Part shown: piece by piece, positions 26,139 through 35,024 of the stretch
Position numbering within the stretch: position 1 is the stretch's first letter
Layout of the letters: each line of letters begins with the position of its first letter
Source: Actinomadura oligospora ATCC 43269
Lineage (GTDB): Bacteria; Actinomycetota; Actinomycetes; Streptosporangiales; Streptosporangiaceae
NCBI RefSeq assembly: GCF_000518265.1
Contig: NZ_KI912410.1
Coordinates: 476,774-540,773 of the forward strand
Direction of reading: 5' to 3'
DNA length: 64,000 bases
Made by a program: the position numbers and the translations under genes
Notes under the pieces: generated by a model
The model's input: the letters and a program-made list of their open reading frames with translations, nothing else
What the model was told of the DNA's origin: nothing
Database searches by the model: none

Positions 26139-27842
26139 ATGCCACAGGAGACCACCGGGGAGCGGTTGCTCGCCCGCCGCTACCGCCTGGTGACCCAGGT
26201 CGGTCGTGGTGGCATGGGAACGGTCTGGCAGGCCCATGATGAGGTGCTCGGCCGAGACGTCGCGGTGAAGGAGGTCATCCTCCCGCATGGTCTCACCGAC
26301 GAGGAGCGGTCCGTCCAGTACAAGCGGACCTTCCGTGAGGCCCGCACCGCCGCCCGCCTCGGCCACCCCGGCGTCGTCACCGTCTACGACGTCGTGGAGG
26401 AGGACGGCCGGCCCTGGATCGTCATGGAGCTCATCCACGCGCGCTCCCTCGACCAGGTGATCAAGCAGGAGGGGGCCCTCCCGCCCAAGCGGGCCGCCGA
26501 CATCGGCCGCCAGATGCTCGCGGCCCTGCACGCCGCGCACGACGCGGGCGTGCTGCACCGCGACGTCAAGCCGTCCAACGTGCTGCTCGCGGGCGGCGAC
26601 CGGGCCGTCCTCACCGACTTCGGCATCGCCACCGCCGCCGGCGACGCGACCCTCACCCAGACCGGCCTGGTCATGGGCTCGCCCGCGTACATCGCGCCCG
26701 AGCGCGCCCGCGGACGCACCGCCGGCCCCGCCTCCGACCTCTGGTCGCTCGGCGTCACCATGTACGCCATGGTCGAGGGCCGCTCCCCGTTCGAGCGCAA
26801 CGAGCCGATGGCCGCCCTGGTCGCGGTGATCTCCGAGGAGCCCGACCCGCCGACCCGCTCCGGCCCCCTCACCCCGGTGATCCAGGGCCTGCTGCGCAAG
26901 AACCCCGACGAGCGCATGGACGCGATCGAGGCCGGACGCCTCCTCGACGACATCGTCCGCGCCCCCACGGTCGACACCCAGCGCACCATCGCCGTCGAGT
27001 ACACCCCGGTGGAGCCCCCGGCCCCGGCCCCCGCGTCCAGGGACCGGACGCCCGCGCCCCCGGCCGTGCAGGAGCACACCCACCAGGCCCCGTCCGTCGA
27101 GACCACCCCGTCCCCGGACCGCCCGACGACCCGTCCGCAGCTTCCGCGACTCCCGTCCGCGCTCGCGGGCGTCTCCGCCCGCCGCGCCCTCCTGGTCGTC
27201 GCGATGATCATCGTGATCATCCTGGCCATAACGGGCATCGTCTGGGGCGCCGCGCGCGGCAAGGGCGACCCGAAGACGGGGAGCGGCCCGTCGCACCCGG
27301 CGTCCCACGCCCCCACGACCACGGCCACCACTCCCGTCAAGCCGGCCTCGTCGAGCGCGCCCCCGGCGTCCCCCACGGTCCCCGCCGGCTTCCGCACCTA
27401 CAAGGACCCGCAGGGATACTCTCTGCCGATCCCGCAGGACTGGAGCAAGCCGGAGCGGCGGGAGGGCGGCGGCGGGCTGTTCTTCTACTCGCCGGACCGC
27501 CAGTCCTACATCCAGGTCGACCGGGCGGAGAGGGCGGACACCAGCGCGCTCCAGGACTGGAAGGACCTCGAGCCCGCCCGCAAGCACGTCTTCAAGGGCT
27601 ACAAGCTGATCGCGATCCAGCCGGTGCGCACCGGGAAGCCCGTCAGCGACCCGACCGGAGTGCGCTCCGCCGACTGGGAGTGGACGTTCGACGGGAAGAA
27701 CGGCCGCCTCCACGCCCTCAACCGGGGCTTCGTGATGAGCGGCCACGGCTACGCGATCGTCCTCTACGCGCCCGACAGCGACTGGGACAAGACCTGGTCC
27801 GCCCTACAACCCGTCTACGCCGGATTCACCTCCGACAAGTGA
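26139..27842 (+). CDS. Membrane Ser/Thr protein kinase 1
   Basis: 567 residues. PknB-type kinase domain at about residues 12-275: VGRGGMGTVW glycine loop, VAVKEV lysine, HRDVKPSNVLL catalytic loop, DFGIA and GSPAYIAPERARG. A Pro-rich linker follows, then a membrane helix (RRALLVVAMIIVIILAITGIVW, about residue 350). The extracellular domain of about 150 residues starts AGFRTYKDPQGYSLPIPQDW. No PASTA repeats. The upstream in-frame ATGs (26004, 26127) add unconserved residues, so I start at 26139 by analogy with the two sister kinases. First of three tandem paralogues; divergent from lysX. Confidence 0.93.
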   Translation: MPQETTGERLLARRYRLVTQVGRGGMGTVWQAHDEVLGRDVAVKEVILPHGLTDEERSVQYKRTFREARTAARLGHPGVVTVYDVVEEDGRPWIVMELIHARSLDQVIKQEGALPPKRAADIGRQMLAALHAAHDAGVLHRDVKPSNVLLAGGDRAVLTDFGIATAAGDATLTQTGLVMGSPAYIAPERARGRTAGPASDLWSLGVTMYAMVEGRSPFERNEPMAALVAVISEEPDPPTRSGPLTPVIQGLLRKNPDERMDAIEAGRLLDDIVRAPTVDTQRTIAVEYTPVEPPAPAPASRDRTPAPPAVQEHTHQAPSVETTPSPDRPTTRPQLPRLPSALAGVSARRALLVVAMIIVIILAITGIVWGAARGKGDPKTGSGPSHPASHAPTTTATTPVKPASSSAPPASPTVPAGFRTYKDPQGYSLPIPQDWSKPERREGGGGLFFYSPDRQSYIQVDRAERADTSALQDWKDLEPARKHVFKGYKLIAIQPVRTGKPVSDPTGVRSADWEWTFDGKNGRLHALNRGFVMSGHGYAIVLYAPDSDWDKTWSALQPVYAGFTSDK

Positions 27843-28029
27843 TCCCCCGGCCCCCGCCGACTCCCATGACCAGGGGCCCTGCCCGCGTCGCTCCTTCGCT
27901 CGATGGTGATCGTGGGGTGTGCGAGCACAGGGGGGCGGGGGTGGCAAGGTGGATTTTTCCGGGGTTGACCGGGCGCGGAATGCCGCTGGTTCGCCGATCC
28001 GTTACCCGTTGTCGGTAAAGTCGCTGCTC

Positions 28030-29712
28030 ATGGCGGAGGGTGAAGTGACGGGACCGGGGACCGACGTCCCCCTCGCTGGCCGGTACCGGCTGCTGTCCGT
28101 GCTGGGCAGAGGCGGGATGGGGACGGTCTGGCGGGCCACGGACGAGACGCTGGACCGCGAGGTCGCGATCAAGGAGATCCGGCTTCATCCCTCGCTGACC
28201 GACGAGGAGCGGAGCACCGCGTACGCGCGGATGATGCGGGAGGCGCGGGCGTCCGCGCGGCTCGGGCACCCGGGGGTCGTGACCGTCCACGACGTGGTGG
28301 TGCACGACGACCGGCCGTGGCTCGTCATGGAGCTCGTCCCGTCGCGGTCGATGCAGGACATCATGGACGAGGACGGTCCGCAGCCGCCGCAGCGGGTCGC
28401 GGCGCTCGGCCGCCAGCTGGCGGGCGCGCTGCGGGCCGCGCACGCCGTCGGGATCCTGCACCGGGACGTGAAGCCCGCCAACGTGCTCGTCACCGCCGAC
28501 GGACGGGCCGTCCTCACCGACTTCGGTATCGCGCAGCTGTCCGGGGACGCGACGCTCACCCGGACGGGCATGGTCATGGGCTCGCCCGCCTACATGGCGC
28601 CCGAGCGGGTCAAGGGCGAGGCGGCGGGCCCCGCGTCGGACGTGTGGGCGCTCGGCGCGACGCTGTACGCCGTGGTGGAGGGCAAGGCGCCGCACCACCG
28701 CAGCGACGCCATGGCCGTCCTGGCCGCGATCATGACGCTGGACGCGCCGCCGCCGCGGCAGGCCGGGGAGCTGTCGCCGCTGCTGACCGCGATGCTCGAC
28801 CGCGACCCCGCGCGCCGTCCGGACATCGACCGGGTCGAGCAGGAGCTCGGTCGGCTCGCCGTCTCCACCGGCCCTCCGACCGTGCGGGACGCGCAGACGC
28901 CCCTTCTCCCGGCGCCGGTGCCCGCTCCGCAGGTCCCCGCCCCGCAGGCGCAGGTGCCGGTTCCGCCGGCCTGGACGGCCGAGCCGGTCACGCAGCAGGT
29001 CTCGCCGCAGGGCGCCACGCAGCATGTCTCGCCGCAGGGGGGCGTTCCGCACGTCTCGCCCCAGGACGGCACGCAAGCGGTGGCGACCGGCGGAGGATCG
29101 GGCAAGGCCGTCCTGTCCGTGGTCGGGGTTCTCGCCGCCCTGGCCCTTGTCGGCGGGGTGGGCTACTACGCCCTCGGACGGTCCGGAGAGGACCAGAAGC
29201 CCGGGGCCAAGCCGTCGCCGACGCAGTCGGGCACCACGCCCCCGAAGGGCGGCGGCGGCCACTCCGGGACGCCGGTGAAGCGGCCCCCTAGCGCGCCGCC
29301 CGGCATGACGCTGCAGAACGTCGGGGGCCTCCGAGTCGCCGTCCCGAAGGGGTGGCGGCGCCAGGACGCCAAGACCTTCGTCGACCCGAACACCTCCAGC
29401 TACGTCCAGGTCCAGGACAACTTCTGGGCCGGAACGCCCGAGCAGCACTGGAGGACCTGGGTGCGCGACCCGAACACCCTCAGGACCCTCAAGGGCTTCA
29501 CCCAGCTCGACCTGCGCCCGTCCGTCGCGAGGAACAACCAGCCGGCGTCCGACCTGGAGTTCACCTGGCTCCGCAGCAACGAGCCCACGCACGCTCTGGA
29601 CCGGGGCTTCCGCAAGGCGGGCCAGCCCTACGCGATCATCGTCGTCGCGCCCGAGACGCGGTGGGCGGCGATGCGTCCCACGCTCCGGCAAGTGCTCGAA
29701 AGCGCCGGATAA
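28030..29712 (+). CDS. Membrane Ser/Thr protein kinase 2
   Basis: 560 residues. Kinase domain with LGRGGMGTVW, VAIKEI, HRDVKPANVLV, DFGIAQL and GSPAYMAPERVKG. The linker carries a short repeat (TQQVSPQGATQHVSPQGGVPHVSPQDGTQ), then a membrane helix (VLSVVGVLAALALVGGVGYYAL). The extracellular domain shares PGMTLQNVGGLRVAVPKGWRR, YVQVQDNF, DLEFTWL and ALDRGFRKAGQPYAIIVVAPETRW with its neighbours. Start: ATG 28030, or GTG 28045, which has GGAGG 5 bp ahead. Its stop overlaps an RNA hairpin leading into kinase 3. Confidence 0.93.
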   Translation: MAEGEVTGPGTDVPLAGRYRLLSVLGRGGMGTVWRATDETLDREVAIKEIRLHPSLTDEERSTAYARMMREARASARLGHPGVVTVHDVVVHDDRPWLVMELVPSRSMQDIMDEDGPQPPQRVAALGRQLAGALRAAHAVGILHRDVKPANVLVTADGRAVLTDFGIAQLSGDATLTRTGMVMGSPAYMAPERVKGEAAGPASDVWALGATLYAVVEGKAPHHRSDAMAVLAAIMTLDAPPPRQAGELSPLLTAMLDRDPARRPDIDRVEQELGRLAVSTGPPTVRDAQTPLLPAPVPAPQVPAPQAQVPVPPAWTAEPVTQQVSPQGATQHVSPQGGVPHVSPQDGTQAVATGGGSGKAVLSVVGVLAALALVGGVGYYALGRSGEDQKPGAKPSPTQSGTTPPKGGGGHSGTPVKRPPSAPPGMTLQNVGGLRVAVPKGWRRQDAKTFVDPNTSSYVQVQDNFWAGTPEQHWRTWVRDPNTLRTLKGFTQLDLRPSVARNNQPASDLEFTWLRSNEPTHALDRGFRKAGQPYAIIVVAPETRWAAMRPTLRQVLESAG

Positions 29713-29764
29713 TGCTGGTCCAATGAACCGGGGGACGCCGCGGAGCGTCCCACTCAGCAGCATT
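29711..29764 (+). promoter_or_regulatory. Nested hairpin between kinases 2 and 3
   Basis: The outer arms AATGCTG (29711-29717) and CAGCATT (29758-29764) are exact reverse complements. They enclose an inner stem GGGACGC (29732-29738) / GCGTCCC (29745-29751) with a 6-nt loop. The left outer arm overlaps the kinase 2 stop codon, and the structure ends 25 bp before the kinase 3 ATG. It could be a partial terminator or a translation or processing element. Confidence 0.5.
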
Positions 29765-29789
29765 TGCTCCGACGGGGGACCATTTGGTC

Positions 29790-31478
29790 ATGGGAGAGGG
29801 ACGTCTGCTCGCGGGCCGCTACCGGCTGGACGCGGTGGTCGGCCGTGGCGGCATGGGCACGGTGTGGCGCGCCCGGGACACCATGCTCCACCGGGAGGTG
29901 GCGGTCAAGGAGGTCCTGCTGCCGCCCGGCCTCGCCGACGACGAGCGCGCCGTCATGTACGAGCGGACGTTGCGGGAGGCCAGGGCGTCCGCGCGGCTGA
30001 GCCATCCCGGGGTGGTCGTCGTCCACGACGTCGTCGAGGAGGACGGGCGGCCGTGGATCGTCATGGAGCTGCTGATCGCGCCGTCGCTCCAGGACGTCCT
30101 CGACGAGGAGGGGCCGCTCGCGCACGCGCGCGTCGCCGACATCGGGTTGCAGATGCTCGGGGCGCTGCGGCACGCGCACTCCAAGGGGATCCTGCACCGG
30201 GACGTCAAGCCGTCGAACGTGCTGCTGTGCGACAACGGCCGCGTGGTGCTGACCGACTTCGGCATCGCGCAGATGGAGGGGGACGCGACGCTGACCCAGA
30301 CCGGGCTGGTCATGGGGTCTCCCGCGTACATCCCGCCGGAGCGGGCGCAGGGGGTGCGGGCCGTCCCGGCGTCGGACCTGTGGTCCCTCGGCGCGACCAT
30401 GTACGCGGCGCTGGAGGGACGGTCGCCGTACGAGCGGTCGGACGCGATGGCGTCGCTGCAGGCCGCCCTCCTGGAGCCGGTGCCGCCGCCCCGCAACGCG
30501 GGCCCGCTGCGGCAGGTCCTGGACGGCCTGCTGGCGCGGCAGCCGATGCACCGGATGAGCGGTGAGCAGGCCGAGCCGCTGCTCGCGCGGGTCGCCTCGA
30601 CGCCCGAGCCGTCGGCCGGGGAGACGATGGGCGACGAGCCGCGGACCGTCATGGACGGCCCCGTCGAGACGGTCACCGACCCGGGCGAGATGCACCGGAT
30701 GGCGGTGCGGCAGGAGCCGCCGCCCGTCCGGCGCGAGCCGCAGTCGGTCCATCGCGACCCGCCGTCGGTCCATCGCGACCCGCAGTCGGTCCGCCGCGAC
30801 ACGCCGCACGTGCCCCTCGCCCGGACGGCCCCGGACGAGCCGTCCACCCGGCCCGCCTCCCACGCCTCCGAGACCCTCGAGCGGGAGCCGTACACCCGGT
30901 CGCCGGCGCCGCAGCCCGCGTCGCCGTCCCAGGGACGCCACCGCCATACCGTCCTGGTGACGATCATCGTCCTGCTGGTCGTGGGGGCCGTGCTGGCCGC
31001 CGCGTACCTGATCCGCCAGCGGGTCACGGGCGGGGGCGCGCCCGCCGGTTACAAGACCTTCACGCGGGACGGGTACTCGCTGTCGGCGCCGGTGGACTGG
31101 CAGTGGACGGACTCGGCGGACGGCGCGCCGAAGATCCAGTCCCCGGACGGCACCTCGTTCCTCCAGGTGGACATCACGTCCTGGACGACCGACGCCTCGA
31201 CGCCCGTCCTGCAGGCCCGGAGGCAGAGCAGGCTGGCGCCGGGGTCGTCGCGGCTGCCCGGCTACCACGAGATCGGCGTCACCCCGGTGTCCTACCAGGG
31301 CGTTCCGGCCGCCGACTGGGAGTTCACCTTCACCCGGGACGCCCGGTTCCACGTGGTGGACCGGTTCGTCCAGATCAAGGGCCGTCCGTTCGCGCTGTAC
31401 TTCCGGACGCCGGAGAAGAACTGGGCGGCCGGCCAGAAGACCCGCGACACGATGTACGCCACGTTCAAGGTCGGCTGA
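29790..31478 (+). CDS. Membrane Ser/Thr protein kinase 3
   Basis: 562 residues from the ATG at 29790 (GGGGGA ribosome site; a TTG 6 bp upstream is possible). The kinase domain carries VGRGGMGTVW, VAVKEV, HRDVKPSNVLL, DFGIAQM and GSPAYIPPERAQG. The linker contains a 7-residue repeat (SVHRDPP/SVHRDPQ, 21-bp DNA period at 30743-30800). A membrane helix (TVLVTIIVLLVVGAVLAAAYLI) is followed by an extracellular domain: AGYKTFTRDGYSLSAPVDW, SFLQVDI, ADWEFTF, RFHVVDRF. Last of three tandem kinases. Confidence 0.93.
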   Translation: MGEGRLLAGRYRLDAVVGRGGMGTVWRARDTMLHREVAVKEVLLPPGLADDERAVMYERTLREARASARLSHPGVVVVHDVVEEDGRPWIVMELLIAPSLQDVLDEEGPLAHARVADIGLQMLGALRHAHSKGILHRDVKPSNVLLCDNGRVVLTDFGIAQMEGDATLTQTGLVMGSPAYIPPERAQGVRAVPASDLWSLGATMYAALEGRSPYERSDAMASLQAALLEPVPPPRNAGPLRQVLDGLLARQPMHRMSGEQAEPLLARVASTPEPSAGETMGDEPRTVMDGPVETVTDPGEMHRMAVRQEPPPVRREPQSVHRDPPSVHRDPQSVRRDTPHVPLARTAPDEPSTRPASHASETLEREPYTRSPAPQPASPSQGRHRHTVLVTIIVLLVVGAVLAAAYLIRQRVTGGGAPAGYKTFTRDGYSLSAPVDWQWTDSADGAPKIQSPDGTSFLQVDITSWTTDASTPVLQARRQSRLAPGSSRLPGYHEIGVTPVSYQGVPAADWEFTFTRDARFHVVDRFVQIKGRPFALYFRTPEKNWAAGQKTRDTMYATFKVG

Positions 31479-31499
31479 CCGCCCGGCCCCCGGCCGTCG

Positions 31500-32696
31500 T
31501 CAGGCGCCGATGGAGAGACCGTCGGCGCTCGCGGCGCGCGCGCTCACCGAGGGCTGCTCCGACACCACGTCCGTCATCGTCATGATCGGCAGGACGAGCG
31601 GCGGCGGGTGCTCGGGGCTGAACGTCAGGGGGATCCCGAGCAGCTTCGACGACATCTTCGTCGTGTACATGACCACGTCGCCGGTCAGGGTGAGCTTCGG
31701 CGTGGTCATCGAGGAGGACGCCGCGCCATGCCGGACGGTCTGGTTCACGTTCTTCAGCACGGCCTTGTCCATGCTGAACTTCAGGGCCTTGACCGTCCCC
31801 TGCCGGGTCTGGAGGTCGGCGACGCCGTCGTAGCTCAGTCCCGACATCGCGAGCGAGCTCGCGCGCAGTGTCGAGACGTCGCCGTACATCCCGGGGACCG
31901 ACCCCGCCGACTTCGTCTCGGCCTTCGCCGACGGCGTCGCGCTGGGCGTCGCGCTGGGACTCGGCGAAGCGGTCGTGCTCGGCGAGGCACTGGGGGACGT
32001 GCTCGGCGAGGCGCTGGGGCTCGGCGACGCCGACGGAGTGACCGCCGATGAGGGGGTGCCCGCCGATGACGGGGTGACCGCCGATGACGAAGTGACCGCG
32101 GAGGACGGAGTGGCCGCCGAGGACGGAGTCGGAGCGGGGGACGTGCTCAGCAGGTGCCCGCCGAGCAGCGCGGGGGCCGCCGCGATCGGCAGGGCGAGGC
32201 CGAGGATCCGTCCGCCGCGCGGGGCCGCGTGCGCGCCCCTCCGCGACTCCTGGACGACCTGGGGAGCGGCCTCCACCAGCGGAGCGGTCGCCAGGGCGGC
32301 CGGCGTGTCAGAGGCGGGGACCGGGTCGCGGCCCCTGCGCTTCTTGGCGCCGGGCGTCCAGGCGAAGCCGAGCGCGCCGCCGATCAGCCCGAGCAGCATG
32401 CCCAGCAGGAACCCGCCGAAGTTGGACGTCAGGAACGAGCCGAGCGACAGCAGGACGGCCAGCACGCCGAAGAAGGAGCGCTGGGCGGGCTGGAACCACA
32501 GCAGCAGACCGGCGACCACGAGCAGGGCGCCGAACAGCCAGCTCGCGATCCCGGCCATGCCCTGGTGGATCACGATCGGCATCGGAGCCAGCGGGATGGA
32601 GATGATCTCCAGGCCGCCGAGGACGGCGAGCAGCCCGCCCCAGAAGGGACGCGTGCGCCGCCACCGGCGGAACCCGTGCGGAGTGGGAGAACTCAT
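31500..32696 (-). CDS. DUF6114 domain membrane protein
   Basis: 398 residues. The N-terminal half has about four membrane helices (RPFWGGLLAVLGGLEIISIPL, MAGIASWLFGALLVVAGLLLWF, FFGVLAVLLSLGSFL, FGGFLLGMLLGLIGGALGFAW). Residues about 195-270 are a Ser/Thr/Pro/Ala linker with PSSAVT and SPSASPS repeats, followed by a C-terminal beta-rich domain (VADLQTRQGTVKALKFSMDKAVLKNVNQTV) that looks extracytoplasmic. It follows the DUF6230 gene by 7 bp; the two families commonly occur together in actinomycetes. Function unknown. Convergent with kinase 3 (21-bp gap). Confidence 0.85.
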   Translation of the reverse strand: MSSPTPHGFRRWRRTRPFWGGLLAVLGGLEIISIPLAPMPIVIHQGMAGIASWLFGALLVVAGLLLWFQPAQRSFFGVLAVLLSLGSFLTSNFGGFLLGMLLGLIGGALGFAWTPGAKKRRGRDPVPASDTPAALATAPLVEAAPQVVQESRRGAHAAPRGGRILGLALPIAAAPALLGGHLLSTSPAPTPSSAATPSSAVTSSSAVTPSSAGTPSSAVTPSASPSPSASPSTSPSASPSTTASPSPSATPSATPSAKAETKSAGSVPGMYGDVSTLRASSLAMSGLSYDGVADLQTRQGTVKALKFSMDKAVLKNVNQTVRHGAASSSMTTPKLTLTGDVVMYTTKMSSKLLGIPLTFSPEHPPPLVLPIMTMTDVVSEQPSVSARAASADGLSIGA

Positions 32697-32703
32697 GCGC
32701 GCC

Positions 32704-33303
32704 TCAGAAGCACTCGTCGCCGAGCTTCATCGAAAGGTTGTGGAGCTTGAACGTGCCGGCGGTGGTGGCCCACGCGACCTGGCGGACGTTCTTCAGGTGC
32801 ACCTCGTCGGCCTGCTGCCCGAACATGCCGGCGCCGGCGCGGCCGAGGGCCTGGGTGTTCTTGTCCATCGTGGACGCGTCGCGCCCGATCTCGATGTTCT
32901 TGAACTCGGCGTCGGCGTCGAGCTGCTCGACGTCCAGGGTGAGGTTGCTGGCCTGGACCGGGGTGCCGGCGTCGCCCGCGGTGAGCCGCAGGACCACGCC
33001 CGGCAGCACCTTCACCGACTGGCACATGTTGGTGATCTCGGCGTTCTTGATGCCGGAGATCTGGACCAGGTGCTTGGTGCCGTTCTTCTGCTCGTCCGCG
33101 CCGCCGTACTGGACGAAGCCGGTGCCGTCGAGGGCCGCGGCCTTCACCTTGAAGCTGCCGCCGGAGACCGCGAACGAGGACGCGAGCGCACCCTGCGCGG
33201 TCATGAAGACCAGGGCTCCGGCGCCGACCACGGCGGGCCCGGCGAGGGCGGCGAAACGCTTCCAGCGGACCTTGCCGAGCGCGGCCTCGTTGGAGTCGGT
33301 CAT
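32704..33303 (-). CDS. DUF6230 family exported/membrane protein
   Basis: 199 residues from the ATG at 33303, which has GGGAGAG ahead. The frame stays open further upstream but without family character. A short cytoplasmic N terminus and one hydrophobic helix (FAALAGPAVVGAGALVFMTAQGALA, about 18-42) precede a beta-rich outer domain with two cysteines (NMCQS, DECF at the extreme C terminus) that could form a disulfide. Some database entries call relatives 'cholesterol esterase', but no GxSxG motif is present. First gene of an operon with DUF6114, behind a dyad at 33388. Confidence 0.85.
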   Translation of the reverse strand: MTDSNEAALGKVRWKRFAALAGPAVVGAGALVFMTAQGALASSFAVSGGSFKVKAAALDGTGFVQYGGADEQKNGTKHLVQISGIKNAEITNMCQSVKVLPGVVLRLTAGDAGTPVQASNLTLDVEQLDADAEFKNIEIGRDASTMDKNTQALGRAGAGMFGQQADEVHLKNVRQVAWATTAGTFKLHNLSMKLGDECF

Positions 33304-33387
33304 GTGCTCTCCCTGGGGGACGAGGGGGTGGGAAACGGTCATCAGGTGACGATCGTCACCTCGGTAACTCATCGTGCAAGTTACCCT

Positions 33388-33401
33388 CAAGTACTTACTT
33401 G
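33388..33401. promoter_or_regulatory. Dyad upstream of the DUF6230/DUF6114 operon
   Basis: CAAGTA-CT-TACTTG, a perfect 6-2-6 inverted repeat 85-98 bp before the DUF6230 start, in an AT-rich patch unusual for this window. Likely a TetR-type operator or promoter-proximal site. The rest of 33304-33518 holds no convincing gene. Confidence 0.5.
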
Positions 33402-33518
33402 CTCAAACCCAGGTCCGAAATTAAAGGTAAAACCTGACAGTGGCTGAGCTGGGGGGATATTCGATTGATCATGTAATAGCGGCGGTTCGGGGCGACCGGA
33501 AAGCGCTACCCACAGTGA

Positions 33519-34175
33519 TCAAATTCGGTGCGCGACGCCCCCGCGCAGCAGCGGATCGAGCGCCTGGCGCAGCGCCCGGACCTGCGCGCAGAGCGGCGGA
33601 ACGGCCGGGTCCAGGCCCTCCGCGAGCGACTCGATCTCACGCAGCCGCGCGTCCACGAGCTTGAGCCGCGTCTCCGCCGGACCGGGGTCGGCGACCTGAA
33701 CCGGGACGGACACGGTGGACGAACCGGTCGCCGCGGCGGTGGCCGCGGTGGCGGCGGCCCGCAGGAGGGCGGCCTGGCGCCGCAGCTCGCGCTGGTGCCG
33801 GTCCAGCTCGGCGAACGCCGTCACCTTGGCGCGCAGCAGCCAGGGGTCGAACGGCTTGGTCAGCAGGTCGGCCGCGCCGACCGCGTACACGCGCGGGGCC
33901 AGGTCGGGGGTGTCGCTGGCGGTCAGGAAGACGATCGGGACGTGCCGGGTGCGCGGACGGCTGCGGATGTGCCGCGCGGTCTCCAGGCCGTCCATGCCCG
34001 GCATGACGAGGTCCATGAGGATCAGCCCGAAATCCCCGTCGAGCAGCGCGCGCAGCGCCGCGCGGCCCGAGTCGGCGCACACGACCTCGACGGGCAGCGC
34101 GTCGAGCACCGCCCGCAAGGCAACGAGATTGTCCGCCCTGTCGTCGACCGCGAGGATCCTGGTCACGTCGGCCAC
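33519..34175 (-). CDS. Single-domain response regulator with C-terminal helical tail
   Basis: 218 residues from the GTG at 34175 (GGAGGG 5 bp ahead). Receiver domain with acid pair D11/D12, phospho-acceptor D55 (LILMDLVMPGMDG), T85 and K107. There is no DNA-binding domain. After residue 120 it continues as an Ala-rich helical region with likely coiled coil (AELDRHQRELRRQAALLRAAATAATAAATG) and a short tail. It probably works through protein contacts, as phosphorelay or kinase partners do. The NarL/HK pair lies upstream on the same strand, separated by 183 bp. Confidence 0.88.
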   Translation of the reverse strand: MADVTRILAVDDRADNLVALRAVLDALPVEVVCADSGRAALRALLDGDFGLILMDLVMPGMDGLETARHIRSRPRTRHVPIVFLTASDTPDLAPRVYAVGAADLLTKPFDPWLLRAKVTAFAELDRHQRELRRQAALLRAAATAATAAATGSSTVSVPVQVADPGPAETRLKLVDARLREIESLAEGLDPAVPPLCAQVRALRQALDPLLRGGVAHRI

Positions 34176-34358
34176 GCCAACCCTCCGAGCACACCTCTCA
34201 GCCTGCGCCGTGCACCCCCCGGATCTCACACCATCGCATGTCCGCACGCTCAGCGACAGAGGAATGTCGCAGAGTGAGAATTCCCCTCCGGGCCTCGGGC
34301 GCGGGCCCCGGCGCCCAGGGCGACAGGCCGCCGGGGTCGTGCCAGCGGTCGGCCGGGG

Positions 34359-35024
34359 TCAGGTGAGCCAGCCGGGCCGGACGAGGCCGGACTCGTAGGC
34401 GTGCACCACCAGCTGCGCCCGGTCGCGCGCGCCGAGCTTCACCATCGCGCGGCTGACGTGCGTCTTCGCCGTGGCCGGGCTGACCACCAGGCGGGCCGCG
34501 ATCTCCTCGTTGGACAGCCCCTCGCCGACCAGTCCGAGCACCTCGCGCTCCCGGTCGGTCAGGTCGTTCAGCCGGGGCGACACGTGCGCCGGACGCGTCC
34601 GGGTGGCGAACTCGGCGATCAGCCGGCGCGTGACGCTCGGGGACAGCAGCGCGTCCCCGTCCGCCACCACCCGCACCGCGTGGATCAGCTCGACCGGCTC
34701 GGTGTCCTTGACCAGGAAGCCGCTGGCCCCGCCGCGCACCGCCTCGAAGACGTACTCGTCCAGCTCGAAGGTGGTGAGGATGACGATCCGGACCTCGCCC
34801 AGCCGCTCGTCGGACGCGATCCGGCGGGTCGCCTCCAGGCCGTCCAGGCCGGGCATGCGGATGTCCATGAGGATCACGTCGGGACGCAGCCGCCGCGCGT
34901 CCGCGATGGCCTCCTCGCCGTCGCCCGCCTCGCCGACCACCTCGATGTCCGGCTGCGCGGCCAGCAGCGCCCGGAACCCCGCCCGGACCAGCGCCTGGTC
35001 GTCGGCCAGCAACACCCTGATCAT
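34359..35024 (-). CDS. NarL/LuxR-type response regulator
   Basis: 221 residues. Receiver domain with D54 (VILMDIRMPGLDG) as phospho-acceptor. The C-terminal LuxR-type HTH (about 155-215) reads LNDLTDREREVLGLVGEGLSNEEIAARLVVSPATAKTHVSRAMVKLGARDRAQLV. Its ATG overlaps the stop of the histidine kinase by 4 bp, so the pair is one translation unit and almost certainly cognate. The palindrome upstream of the kinase is a probable binding site for this regulator. Confidence 0.95.
   Translation of the reverse strand: MIRVLLADDQALVRAGFRALLAAQPDIEVVGEAGDGEEAIADARRLRPDVILMDIRMPGLDGLEATRRIASDERLGEVRIVILTTFELDEYVFEAVRGGASGFLVKDTEPVELIHAVRVVADGDALLSPSVTRRLIAEFATRTRPAHVSPRLNDLTDREREVLGLVGEGLSNEEIAARLVVSPATAKTHVSRAMVKLGARDRAQLVVHAYESGLVRPGWLT

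Noticed and set aside
32704..33303. Cholesterol esterase, a name found on some relatives
   Set aside because: No GxSxG or other hydrolase motif; it is a DUF6230 beta-rich protein.
33440..33664. Short plus-strand frame of 74 codons near the DUF6230 promoter
   Set aside because: No ribosome site or conserved feature, and most of it overlaps the response regulator gene on the other strand.
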